Positions 26,718 through 34,985 of a DNA stretch of 64,000 nt are shown here, piece by piece (the first letter of the stretch is position 1; every line of letters begins with the position of its first letter). The DNA is from Corynebacterium matruchotii (GTDB lineage Bacteria > Actinomycetota > Actinomycetes > Mycobacteriales > Mycobacteriaceae). Below the pieces are notes generated by a model. That model worked only from the letters and a program-made list of their open reading frames with translations. It had not been told where the DNA came from and did not search any database. Where the stretch lies: positions 558,001 through 622,000 of the forward strand of contig NZ_CP050134.2 in NCBI RefSeq assembly GCF_011612265.2, given 5' to 3'. A program made the position numbers and the translations under genes.

Positions 26718-28757
26718 TTATTCAATCACTTTATAATTATGCATATTAGTGTTAGTGCCTGCCGCAAATTCAATTGCTTCAATAATGTACGATGGTAAGT
26801 AATCCCTTAACTTCTCAGAATCAGGATTGGTAAACCTTTCATAGAGAATATCCCCAAGATACTGTGCGGCTATCGACTTTGATGCTTTACTTCCCTCGAT
26901 AAAAAGTCTGTACGCTTGAACGGCAGGGGGTACCGAACGGGCATCAGACAGTTTGTAGAATTCATTGATAGCTTCTTTGCGAATTTCTTCGCGTTTTTTA
27001 CAATAGTTATCTTCTTTATGTAGACTTTCGTCTTTTAATGCTAATTTAGCTGCTGCAAATACTTCTTTTGCTAAGCCTGCGTATGCCAGATCGTATTCAA
27101 AAGTCCAGTGATCCGACACGAAAGTCTTTACGAAATTGCTATCGCCTTCTTTCTTTCTGCGGATATAGTTTTCTCGGCCCTCTTCGATGGATTCTTCATT
27201 TCCCCATATCTTGCCAAGTTTTGGATCAGATTCAGATCGCCACCTTCGGGTTGATTTTTTATCCTCTTCTTCACTTTTTGGGTGCTCATACCCTAATATT
27301 GGGAGAGCTGCTTCTGGGATGAGATCACGATCCGTTATGTTAGATACCCTGATACCTACAGGTTGAGCATTTTCGTCTTTTCTCTGGAAAATGCGAGAAT
27401 ATCGTCGCAGACCAACACCTCCCACATTAATAATTGAAATGCCATGTTTTGTTAAGTCATAACCAATTAATTTGGCGATGACTGGTATAAGTAGTTCTTC
27501 CGCATCACCTTCCACGATAATCAGATTTTCAGCGAAGAATAAATTACTTTTGGTAACATCCAGGAACCTTGACAGGAAACTGTAGTCATTATTTGAGAGT
27601 TGGGTTTTGCCCTTTGCTAAAGAATGTGCTTTTCCATGATTGACAAGGATGATATTTTCGACCTTGACTTTTGAAGTAAGAATTGGGCTATGTGTGGAAA
27701 TAATTACTTGGATTTTTGATGTGCCTTCAGCCTGTTCAAGTAGGTATTCTAGTAACTGTAATTGACGTTGAGGGTGTAGGTGTGCTTCAGGTTCTTCAAC
27801 CAATAGAAGAGGGAAACCAATATCACCTTTAGCTATGAGTAATAGTTCGCAGGCTATAAATAGTAGATTGTTAGAGCCAAGTCCAAAGCGGCCTCTGTCA
27901 CTTTGTCCTTCGCTACCTTTGAGCGTTAAATCAAGTTGCTCTAATACTTGTTGTAATTTAGCATCATCCGTTGCTCCGGTTGTAAAAGTAAATTCACCAG
28001 TGATGGATTCATTCCGGAGGATTAAATTCGTTAGATGCTTTTGATTTAACTCATCTGTTGCCTCTTTGATGCTGTTGTTATCATTAATAAGTATCTTTAG
28101 TAAGTCTGATAATCCGGATAAGCTAAGTTCTCTTAGCTCATTATCCGAAGTGGGTATGTAACCATTAATTATTTTCTCGCCATCATTGATTGATGGGAAT
28201 TGTTTCAGAACTTGAGACAAGCGGGAGTTTCGTCCTGAAGACATTTCATGTTCTGCGTCACGTAATGGGCGTAGATAGGTACAAGCTAGTAGATTTCTGG
28301 TTTCTGAGTCTACGATTTTCCCTACTAAAGCTTCTGATCCGCAGTAAAGTTTTGCGTCATTCCAAAAACGATTGCCATTTTTCTTTTTTTCAACACGCAA
28401 TGTTAACTGAAGGATAACATCTTCATCCGTTTTTCGTGTCCCAGAAGAATCGATAGGATAGGTTAAATATTCAAGGTATCGAGCTCGATCTTCACAAGAT
28501 AGATCTTCGAAGATCACACTAATTGTGAAATAATTGGCTTGCTCATTGTTTGGACTGATGTAATAGTCATCATCTTGAAAAAGTTGATAATCCTGATCTC
28601 GGGTTCTAAGAAGGTAGCGTATTCCATCTATGATTGCAGTTTTTCCACTATCATTAGGGCCGGCTAATGCTACAACGCCAGGCTGAAAGTCAACTTCTAA
28701 CGGGTCCTCCTCGCTAAATTGGCGGAAATTCTTAAGCGTAAGTTTGCTTAAATACAT
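26718..28757 (-). CDS. gajA: Gabija protein GajA: OLD-family ATPase-TOPRIM nuclease
   Basis: A 679-residue protein. The ABC ATPase part begins MYLSKLTLKNFRQF with Walker A GPNDSGKT (33-40), a Walker B region LLLVEEPEAHLHPQ and the H-loop STHSPIL. The C-terminal TOPRIM domain has LIIVEGDAEE (Glu416) and later SNITDRDLIPEA for metal binding. This is a class 2 OLD nuclease, defined by a UvrD-type partner next door, which is present. GajA nicks phage DNA when nucleotide levels fall. It is about 100 residues longer than the prototype. TATAGT at 28792-28797 and AAAGG before the ATG give a plausible promoter and ribosome binding site. Confidence 0.9.
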   Translation of the reverse strand: MYLSKLTLKNFRQFSEEDPLEVDFQPGVVALAGPNDSGKTAIIDGIRYLLRTRDQDYQLFQDDDYYISPNNEQANYFTISVIFEDLSCEDRARYLEYLTYPIDSSGTRKTDEDVILQLTLRVEKKKNGNRFWNDAKLYCGSEALVGKIVDSETRNLLACTYLRPLRDAEHEMSSGRNSRLSQVLKQFPSINDGEKIINGYIPTSDNELRELSLSGLSDLLKILINDNNSIKEATDELNQKHLTNLILRNESITGEFTFTTGATDDAKLQQVLEQLDLTLKGSEGQSDRGRFGLGSNNLLFIACELLLIAKGDIGFPLLLVEEPEAHLHPQRQLQLLEYLLEQAEGTSKIQVIISTHSPILTSKVKVENIILVNHGKAHSLAKGKTQLSNNDYSFLSRFLDVTKSNLFFAENLIIVEGDAEELLIPVIAKLIGYDLTKHGISIINVGGVGLRRYSRIFQRKDENAQPVGIRVSNITDRDLIPEAALPILGYEHPKSEEEDKKSTRRWRSESDPKLGKIWGNEESIEEGRENYIRRKKEGDSNFVKTFVSDHWTFEYDLAYAGLAKEVFAAAKLALKDESLHKEDNYCKKREEIRKEAINEFYKLSDARSVPPAVQAYRLFIEGSKASKSIAAQYLGDILYERFTNPDSEKLRDYLPSYIIEAIEFAAGTNTNMHNYKVIE

Positions 28758-28791
28758 CTTCTACCTTTGTGCTCAAAATGCTAATGAAGCA

Positions 28792-28797
28792 ACTATA
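28792..28797 (-). promoter_or_regulatory. Candidate -10 element of the Gabija operon
   Basis: TATAGT on the minus strand lies about 35 bases before the gajA ATG; no strong -35 match is seen. Confidence 0.4.
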
Positions 28798-28846
28798 ACA
28801 TGACGTATTTATCAGTCGTGGGGGATTTGATACCTGATTTTATCGT

Positions 28847-28990
28847 GAAGCTTATTCAGGAAGCTTATTCAGCTGCTGGGGAAATCCATCTACGCTAACA
28901 AGTGGAAGATCAGAAAGAATATGCCATCTAGCTTGTCTTTTGTTATTCCCGGAAACTAGTCATGTTTGGGGACGCTGAATAAGCTTCCTG
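28847..28990. repeat. Inverted and tandem repeats between gajA and tRNA-His
   Basis: CAGGAAGCTTATTCAGC at 28857-28873 is repeated perfectly in inverted orientation at 28974-28990. In addition GAAGCTTATTCAG occurs twice in tandem (28847-28859, 28860-28872). The arms are 100 bases apart, with an AT-rich centre without a gene. They mark the outer edge of the AT-rich Gabija island. Confidence 0.8.
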
Positions 28991-29030
28991 GTTTAAAAAT
29001 TGCTTTAGACGTCCCCGTCGTAAAGCGGGT

Positions 29031-29061
29031 AAAAGAAAAAGGTGAGGCATAAAACCTCACC
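29031..29061 (-). terminator. Terminator of the first tRNA-His
   Basis: On the minus strand GGTGAGG/CCTCACC (29041-29061) is followed by TTTTTCTTTT, an intrinsic terminator six bases after the tRNA. Confidence 0.85.
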
Positions 29062-29067
29062 GTTAGG

Positions 29068-29141
29068 GGTGGCTGACGGGGCTCGAACCCGCGACACCCA
29101 GGATCACAACCTGGTGCTCTACCAGCTGAACTACAGCCACC
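29068..29141 (-). tRNA. tRNA-His (anticodon GTG), copy 1
   Basis: Acceptor GTGGCTG/CAGCCAC with the extra 5' G(-1) opposite C73 that marks tRNA-His. The anticodon loop TTGTGAT gives GTG; T arm GCGGGTTCGAGCCCCGT. CCA is not encoded. Confidence 0.95.
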
Positions 29142-29223
29142 ATCACTGCCTTCAAGCAGTGAGAACAATGCTAACCCAAAAACCCACAATTGTAAAAACC
29201 GCTGGTAGTAGGGGGTGTGTGCA

Positions 29224-29251
29224 AGAAAAACGGGCGCGACATGCCGCGCCC
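29224..29251 (-). terminator. Terminator of the second tRNA-His
   Basis: GGGCGCG/CGCGCCC (29232-29251) on the minus strand, followed by TTTTTCT. Confidence 0.8.
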
Positions 29252-29256
29252 ATCAG

Positions 29257-29330
29257 GGTGACTAGCGGGAATCGAACCCGCGACACCCAGGATCACAACC
29301 TGGTGCTCTACCTATTGAGCTATAATCACC
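29257..29330 (-). tRNA. tRNA-His (anticodon GTG), copy 2
   Basis: Acceptor GTGATTA/TAGTCAC with one G-T pair, G(-1) opposite C73, D arm AGCTCAATAGGTAGAGC and anticodon GTG. From the anticodon arm through the T loop it is identical to copy 1, while the acceptor and D arms differ. Confidence 0.92.
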
Positions 29331-29373
29331 ATTCCCGCCATGTCGGCGAAACGTTTCAGGATATCACACGGAA

Positions 29374-30003
29374 TTATGGTTGTAAATACTCCTGGTATCG
29401 TTCGATCGCGGCAGCCTGCGCCGACTCGCACGCCTGGTTTCGCGGATTCGCTACAAACAACACTCGCCGGTAAAAATCCAGCTCCCGAATCGACTCCACA
29501 ATATCCGCCAACGCCCGATGCGACATGTCCTTCTCCGGCTGGTGATAATACACCCGTGGCGCCCATCTGCGCGCCAACTCCTTCACCGTCGACACGTCAA
29601 TCATCCGATAATGCAACGCCTCATCCAACCTGGGCATATACTCCCGAATAAACCCCCGATCCGTCCCAATCGAATTTCCCGCCAACGGTGCCGGATGCTC
29701 TAAGTCACAATGCTTCGCAATCAACTCCAACACCGCATCCTCGGCCTCTTTGAGAGTCACCTTCGACTCCCGAATCTCCGCCAATAGCCCCGACGACTCG
29801 TGCATGTTCGTCACAAACTCATTCATCTGCCCCAATTCTTCCTCGCTGGCATGCACGACCACATCCACCCCCTCACCCAACACATTCAAATCCGCATCCG
29901 TTATCAACGCGGCCACCTCCACAATGGTGTGCTCGTGAATATCCAAACCCGTCATTTCCAGGTCAATCCACACAATTCGATCATGCTTATCCATATCGGC
30001 CAT
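29374..30003 (-). CDS. orn: Oligoribonuclease
   Basis: A 209-residue DEDDh 3'-5' exoribonuclease: DLEMTGLD near the start holds the first Asp and Glu, [10 protein letters not shown] the second Asp, and HRALADI the His and last Asp. It degrades the di- and short oligonucleotides left by other RNases, including pGpG. Start is the ATG at 30003; an ATG three codons later is also possible. The neighbourhood tRNA-His-orn-SDR is conserved in mycobacteria and corynebacteria. Confidence 0.95.
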   Translation of the reverse strand: MADMDKHDRIVWIDLEMTGLDIHEHTIVEVAALITDADLNVLGEGVDVVVHASEEELGQMNEFVTNMHESSGLLAEIRESKVTLKEAEDAVLELIAKHCDLEHPAPLAGNSIGTDRGFIREYMPRLDEALHYRMIDVSTVKELARRWAPRVYYHQPEKDMSHRALADIVESIRELDFYRRVLFVANPRNQACESAQAAAIERYQEYLQP

Positions 30004-30066
30004 AGGTACTAGTGTACGTCGTCGTAAAGTAAGCTAAAACGACCCAAACAGAGGAGCAAGAAAACC

Positions 30067-30867
30067 ATGACACTACCGGCCCCCTCCATAGACGCCCGCG
30101 CACTCGTCACCGGCGCCAGCCAAGGCATCGGCATGGCAATTGCCCGCGACCTCGCCAAACTCGGTCACAACCTCATCCTTGTCGCCCGCCGCGCCGACAT
30201 TCTCGCCCAGCTTGCCGACGAGCTAGAGCGCAAACACTCCATTATCGCCGAGGTCTACCCCTGCGACCTTGCGGATCCCGATCAGCTCCACAAGCTTATC
30301 GACGACATCCGCGACCGAAACATCAATATCATCATTAACTCCGCCGGTATTGCCAGCTTCGGCCCCTTCATCAACCAAGACTGGAACTACGAAACCACCC
30401 AATTCGCCCTCAACGCCACCGCAGTGTTCGAACTCACCCACGCCGTCCTCCCCGGCATGATCCGCCGAAAAACCGGCGCCATCTGCAATGTTGGCTCCGC
30501 TGCCGGCAACATCCCCATCCCCAACAACGCCACCTATGTGCTCACCAAGGCCGGCGTCAATGCATTCACCGAAGCCCTCCACTACGAACTCAAAAACACC
30601 GGCGTCAGTTGCACCCTTCTCGCCCCCGGCCCCGTCCGCGACGCCATCATTCCCGAGAACGAGAAATCCATTGTGGATAAGGTCGTCCCCGATGTGTTGT
30701 GGACCACCTACGAGTCCTGCGCGAAAGAAACCCTCGAAGCCATGGCCAAAAACCGCCGCCGCGTCGTCCCAGGACCCCTCTCCAAAGCCATGAATGTTGT
30801 CTCATCGGTCGCCCCCACCCGCGTCCTCTCGCCGGTCATGGGCTGGTTCTACAAAAAAATGAGCTAG
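30067..30867 (+). CDS. cmrA: Mycolate reductase-type short-chain dehydrogenase
   Basis: A 266-residue SDR with TGASQGIG near residue 17, NSAG around residue 95, a catalytic Ser in NVGSAAGN and Y-x-x-x-K in YVLTKAG. The C-terminus VAPTRVLSPVMGWFYKKMS is characteristic of the Rv2509/CmrA group, which reduces the 3-oxo group of newly condensed mycolates before export. Its position divergent from orn is the same as in Mycobacterium (Rv2509-orn). GAGGAG precedes the ATG. It links this window to mycolic acid synthesis downstream of FAS-I. Confidence 0.85.
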   Translation: MTLPAPSIDARALVTGASQGIGMAIARDLAKLGHNLILVARRADILAQLADELERKHSIIAEVYPCDLADPDQLHKLIDDIRDRNINIIINSAGIASFGPFINQDWNYETTQFALNATAVFELTHAVLPGMIRRKTGAICNVGSAAGNIPIPNNATYVLTKAGVNAFTEALHYELKNTGVSCTLLAPGPVRDAIIPENEKSIVDKVVPDVLWTTYESCAKETLEAMAKNRRRVVPGPLSKAMNVVSSVAPTRVLSPVMGWFYKKMS

Positions 30868-30949
30868 CCCGCCTGGCCAAAATCGGGACCTGGGCAGTCC
30901 AACACTATGCGCGCTGTTGGAACTACACTGCCTTATTCAAGGAGGCTCC

Positions 30950-31813
30950 ATGCCCACCCCGACTCTCACTCTCACGCTCTCGCCCGCGGCCAGCCCACCA
31001 ATCCTCTACCCCGTAGTTAACTGTTCCGAAACCCTCACTGCCAGGCGGGTCCCGTGCCGACACGACCGGTACACCATCACCAACGCTGACCACACCACGT
31101 TTCCCCTCGTGCCTGGGGATATTGTCATTGCTGGTAGCGTTGGTGGCGGGGTTGGCGGGGGCGGTGCTTCTGCTGGTGGCGGTGCCGCCCGGGCCGACAC
31201 GCTAACGCTTTGCGGTGCGGGGGTGGCCAGCACCCATCGCCTCATCGTCACCACCATTATCCGGCTCCAACCAGGAAACCTCGTCTACGGCGACGCTCCC
31301 ACCGATCCCGAACAACGCGCCAAACTGCGCGCATTCCTCCAACGCCGCGCCTACTCCTGCCACGTCGGCCGCCTCTTCTTCACCAGCTACTGGTCACCCG
31401 CATTCGACACCGGCACCTTCCGGGACTTCTTCACCGCCTGCCCCGTACCCATCCACCACTACGTACACATGACCTGCCGGGCGCGCCGGGATACGCTGCT
31501 GCGCGACACTGATGTGGAATTCGCCGAATGGGCGAACCGGCTGCTCCCCACCACCAGCGATGACGCCGACGGCACCCATGGCGTCCACATGGTGTTGCGG
31601 CAGCATGATCCGGTGCGGCTCTTCCTCACACTTATCGACGCCCACCGGCACGCATACCCCGACCTGGCGGCAGCCGCCACCTGGTCTGAAACCGCTGCCT
31701 GGGTGCTGAACTCCCCGGATGCGGCCTTGTTGCGTCGCAGCCTGCGAGACGTGGGGCTTCTCGAAGCGCTGTGCGGGGAGGCCGGGCAATTGTTGGGTGG
31801 TGAGCAATCGTGA
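30950..31813 (+). CDS. Unknown protein, first of a tandem pair
   Basis: A 287-residue protein with AAGGAGG just before the ATG. It has no signal peptide. A glycine- and alanine-rich loop (VGGGVGGGGASAGGGAA) sits at about residues 62-79, and a C-terminal helical half contains FLQRRAYSCHVGRLFFTSYW. The next gene has the equivalent FLKRTAQRLATMNDGVFVGQW, so the two are divergent paralogues, overlapping by GTGA. I do not recognise the family. The long glycine run is low-complexity, and length differs between the pair mostly there. Confidence 0.7.
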   Translation: MPTPTLTLTLSPAASPPILYPVVNCSETLTARRVPCRHDRYTITNADHTTFPLVPGDIVIAGSVGGGVGGGGASAGGGAARADTLTLCGAGVASTHRLIVTTIIRLQPGNLVYGDAPTDPEQRAKLRAFLQRRAYSCHVGRLFFTSYWSPAFDTGTFRDFFTACPVPIHHYVHMTCRARRDTLLRDTDVEFAEWANRLLPTTSDDADGTHGVHMVLRQHDPVRLFLTLIDAHRHAYPDLAAAATWSETAAWVLNSPDAALLRRSLRDVGLLEALCGEAGQLLGGEQS

Positions 31814-32790
31814 CGCCCCCGGTGTGCATCACGATCAGTGGGGAACACCGGGCGTTCGGTGCCGCGGTGCGCCAGCCATCTGGGGTGCGGCGCTCGGACG
31901 AGACAGGATGCCAAGGCCGGGCGCGCCAGACACGTGGTGCCGGTGATACGGGTGGGATGAGTGTGTCACGTCGGTCTGGTGCCCTTAGTAGGGGTGCCTA
32001 CCCTCATGGGGGTGGAGGTGCCTTAGGTGATGCCCTCCGGTTGCCGGAGGAGACCTTTCCCGCAGTGCCGCTAGCACCGAATTGCTTCTTCGTTTCCGCC
32101 CCGCTGCGGCACTATGCCCTCGATGTGGGGGACACCGTTGGCGCCGGCTGGGATGCCCAGGGTCGACTGCGAGTCACCGACGTGTATTGCTTGCAACCAG
32201 GTTGGTATGTGCGTGGTTATATTCGGGGGTTCGAGCGTGAGCAGGAGTGTGGGGAGGGGGCTGCTGAGCAGGGACTTGGGGAAGAGTTTGGGCAGGGGTC
32301 GGCGCGCCGGCGGGCGATGAGGCAGACAGTGGAGAGTGCCGCCACCGAGCTGTGTTTCTTGAAACGCACCGCGCAACGATTGGCCACAATGAATGATGGG
32401 GTGTTTGTGGGCCAGTGGTCCCCGAAATACAGTCGGCACCAGTTGATCGATATGTTCGATGTGCTGCAACCCCGGGTAACCATTGCCGCGATGTTATGCC
32501 CCGCCGAGCGGCTTCGCTGGTTACGCGACTGGGTTGCCGGAAGGCTGCTCGCGGCGAATCCCTGGGGGAGCGGAAGAGCGCCGGCCACCGCCGATCCTGC
32601 ACGTTATCAGGCGGGACGGGACCCGGAATGGTTTGCCCGGGGCCTTGCTACTCCCGAATTCCTGCGGCATATTCAAACCCTAGTTCGGGACAATGCGGAT
32701 TTGCTAACGCTTATTGAGGCGGGGGAATACGATAGGGCGGTGCGATGGATTCGGGCCTATGATGCGACACTCGCCCGATTAGCCGGGTAG
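31810..32790 (+). CDS. Unknown protein, second of a tandem pair
   Basis: A 326-residue protein starting at a GTG that overlaps the previous stop by four bases, so the two are translationally coupled. A long, poorly ordered N-terminal third is rich in Gly, Arg and Ser (about residues 10-75). The shared domain follows: GDTVGAGWDAQGRLRVTDVYCLQPG, and near residue 190 FLKRTAQRLATMNDGVFVGQWSP. The C-terminus, NADLLTLIEAGEYDRAVRWIRAYDA, looks like a helical repeat. The SPxY/F segment and the C-terminal helices align with the upstream gene. Function unknown. Confidence 0.7.
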   Translation: MTPPVCITISGEHRAFGAAVRQPSGVRRSDETGCQGRARQTRGAGDTGGMSVSRRSGALSRGAYPHGGGGALGDALRLPEETFPAVPLAPNCFFVSAPLRHYALDVGDTVGAGWDAQGRLRVTDVYCLQPGWYVRGYIRGFEREQECGEGAAEQGLGEEFGQGSARRRAMRQTVESAATELCFLKRTAQRLATMNDGVFVGQWSPKYSRHQLIDMFDVLQPRVTIAAMLCPAERLRWLRDWVAGRLLAANPWGSGRAPATADPARYQAGRDPEWFARGLATPEFLRHIQTLVRDNADLLTLIEAGEYDRAVRWIRAYDATLARLAG

Positions 32791-32867
32791 CCATGCGGCA
32801 ACCAGGTGGTAGCGCACCCGATAAAAAGTGGCCAATTGCACGCTATTGGGTCTCGTCAAGGCAGAGA

Positions 32868-34208
32868 ATGAGTGCCAGAATGGGAATCATGGCTGAAGAA
32901 TCAGACACTCATCACCTTTTGCAATTAGTCGAAGCCGAGCACCAAATGGGGGAGGATGCGGATGCCGTGCTTCGGCTCGGTGCCATGATTATGGCCGCAG
33001 GCACCGGCGGCTATCGCGTTATCCGAGCGATGAAACGGGCCGCACGTGCCTTAGGCTTTGACCGGGTTGAAGCCGTGATCTCGGTCAATAATATAACCTG
33101 TTCCTTCCATAAGGGGGAGCTTTTCCGCACCATTGTGGTCAACCGGGATAATCCTGCCGTGGATGCTTCCCGCATTGAGGCGCTGGAAAACTTGAGCCAT
33201 CACATGGGGAGCAGCTACACCGCGGAGGAGCTGCACCGGGAGCTTGACCAGATCGAACAAAGAGTCGGAAAGCGGTGGCCTGTGTGGGTGCAGGCCCTGG
33301 CCGCAGGCCTGGCCTGTAGCGGGTTTGCGGTGCTCAACCACTATCCGTTCCTGGAGGCAGTGGTGGTGGCCCTGGCTGCCGCGGTGGGGCAGATTGTTCG
33401 GCATTCATGCGCCCGCCGCCATCTGAATCAATTGGGTACAACCGCCATGGCTGCCGTGGTCGCCAGCCTCATGTATTTGTTTATGGCGAAGGGACTCGCC
33501 ATGGTGGGGATTATTGATTCACCCACGTTCACCACCGGATATGTGGCGTCCGTCCTGTTCCTTATCCCCGGGTTTCCGCTATTCTCGTCGCTGTTGGATC
33601 TGAGCCGTTTCGACCTGTTTTCCGGCCTGTCCCGATTGTGCTACGCCACGACGGTGATCTGCACCGCAACCATGGCGGCGACCGCGGTGTCGCTGATTAC
33701 GGGGTTGCAGCCCCTGCCGCCGGATCCGGCGACACCGAATCTTTTGTGGTACCTGGAGGCCACCGGGGCGACAATTGTTGGTATTGCCGGGTTCGCTATT
33801 TTGTTCAATTCTTCCCGCCGCATGGCGATTACCGCCACCACGATCGGCACGGTCGCTAACATGGTGCGTCTCGTGTGCGCCGAGGCCGGGTTACAGCCCC
33901 AGTTTGCGGCGTTTATCGGGGCTCTGGTGGTGGGCCTGCTTGGTGCGCTTTTGACCAAGCGCATCAGCATTCCCCGCATCACGATTACGGTGCCGGCGTC
34001 GGTGGTGATGATCCCCGGCACTGCGATTTACCGCACCGTGTACTACCTCAACAGCGGCGACATTGACAGTGGCGTGGGCACCGCGGCGTCGGCAAGCTTA
34101 AGCATTATCGCTATCGGCGCCGGTCTGGTGGTGGCGCGCATGCTGACCGACCCCGACTGGACGTTTGGCCGCCACATTGACCTGCACAAAAACGTCGACG
34201 ACCGCTAG
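32868..34208 (+). CDS. ThrE-type threonine/serine exporter
   Basis: A 446-residue protein of the ThrE family: a cytoplasmic N-terminal half (DUF1212; LRLGAMIMAAGTGGYRVIRAMKRAARALG, SVNNITCSF) with the first membrane segments, fused to a C-terminal DUF3815 membrane half (FIGALVVGLLGALLTKRI...PASVVMIPGTAIYRTVYYL). About ten hydrophobic segments are visible. The family exports threonine and serine by proton antiport. It differs clearly from C. glutamicum ThrE and may be a paralogue. The start is uncertain: ATG 32868 is preceded by AAGG; ATGs at 32880 and 32889 are alternatives. Confidence 0.82.
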   Translation: MSARMGIMAEESDTHHLLQLVEAEHQMGEDADAVLRLGAMIMAAGTGGYRVIRAMKRAARALGFDRVEAVISVNNITCSFHKGELFRTIVVNRDNPAVDASRIEALENLSHHMGSSYTAEELHRELDQIEQRVGKRWPVWVQALAAGLACSGFAVLNHYPFLEAVVVALAAAVGQIVRHSCARRHLNQLGTTAMAAVVASLMYLFMAKGLAMVGIIDSPTFTTGYVASVLFLIPGFPLFSSLLDLSRFDLFSGLSRLCYATTVICTATMAATAVSLITGLQPLPPDPATPNLLWYLEATGATIVGIAGFAILFNSSRRMAITATTIGTVANMVRLVCAEAGLQPQFAAFIGALVVGLLGALLTKRISIPRITITVPASVVMIPGTAIYRTVYYLNSGDIDSGVGTAASASLSIIAIGAGLVVARMLTDPDWTFGRHIDLHKNVDDR

Positions 34209-34226
34209 CTTTCCGCTTGTCGACGC

Positions 34227-34985
34227 CTAAAGCAGGTCCGTGCGGCCGCTCCGGTAGCGTAGCTGGCCAGCAACCATGAGGAGCGCCAGGCCCAGCACCA
34301 GCCACAGCGCGGAGACGCCGCATTCTACGAGCATGAGGGCAGGTGCGTTCTCCCGGAGGGCGGCCACCAGCCAGGTTCCGGGCAGAACCTCGCACACCTC
34401 GCGGATTCCCGCCGGGTACGTGGCATGGGGCAGCAGTACGCCTGCCGATAGCGGCACCACCGCGGTGACGATATTGGCCAGCCGAAACGGGTCGTGCAAC
34501 ACGATCGTGCCGGCCGCACACACCATACCAACCCCCACGCTGGTGACTGCGGCAGTGCTGATACCGGCGAGCGTCAACGCATAGAGTTGCAGGTCATGGT
34601 GTGGATCGGCGACGAGCACCATGGTGGTCACGATCAGGTTTGTTGCCGTCACGATCCCAGCCAGGGGCACGAATTTCGACACCCAATAGCGCAGGTGCAG
34701 GGGAGCGGTGGCCATGATGTGGGCGAGAATCCCCTGGGCTCGATCCCGGACCACCGCGGTGGTAATACCACCAGTCATGGTGGTAATTGTGGTTACGACC
34801 AGGCTGGCATCCGTCACAATGATGGTTTCTGGAACCCGCAGCCGGAGCGCGATAACCAGCAGTAATACGACCTCCAGCAGGGGTGCTGCCACCAGCGTGA
34901 CCACTGCGGTACGTGGATTCGCCAGCGCCGGCATGGATTGGCGGGCGATCCGTAACGCCACATACCATTGCTTGCAATCGGACAT
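34227..34985 (-). CDS. ABC-2 type exporter permease, second subunit
   Basis: A 252-residue membrane protein with six predicted helices (for example VVTLVAAPLLEVVLLLVIALRL and ALWLVLGLALLMVAGQL). It has the ABC-2 signature region VPLSAGVLLPHATYPAGIREVCEVLPGTWLVAALRE. Its ATG overlaps the preceding permease's stop by one base (TGATG). Together with 34985-35716 and the ATPase at 35713-36681 it forms an ATPase-permease-permease exporter operon. The likely cargo is a drug, lipid or peptide; nothing nearby identifies it. Confidence 0.82.
   Translation of the reverse strand: MSDCKQWYVALRIARQSMPALANPRTAVVTLVAAPLLEVVLLLVIALRLRVPETIIVTDASLVVTTITTMTGGITTAVVRDRAQGILAHIMATAPLHLRYWVSKFVPLAGIVTATNLIVTTMVLVADPHHDLQLYALTLAGISTAAVTSVGVGMVCAAGTIVLHDPFRLANIVTAVVPLSAGVLLPHATYPAGIREVCEVLPGTWLVAALRENAPALMLVECGVSALWLVLGLALLMVAGQLRYRSGRTDLL

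Noticed and set aside
24140..28990. Integration of the Gabija island into tRNA-His with a duplicated tRNA end
   Set aside because: I could not find a copy of the tRNA-His 3' end on the other side of the island, so classical tRNA integration is not supported, although the composition change is real.
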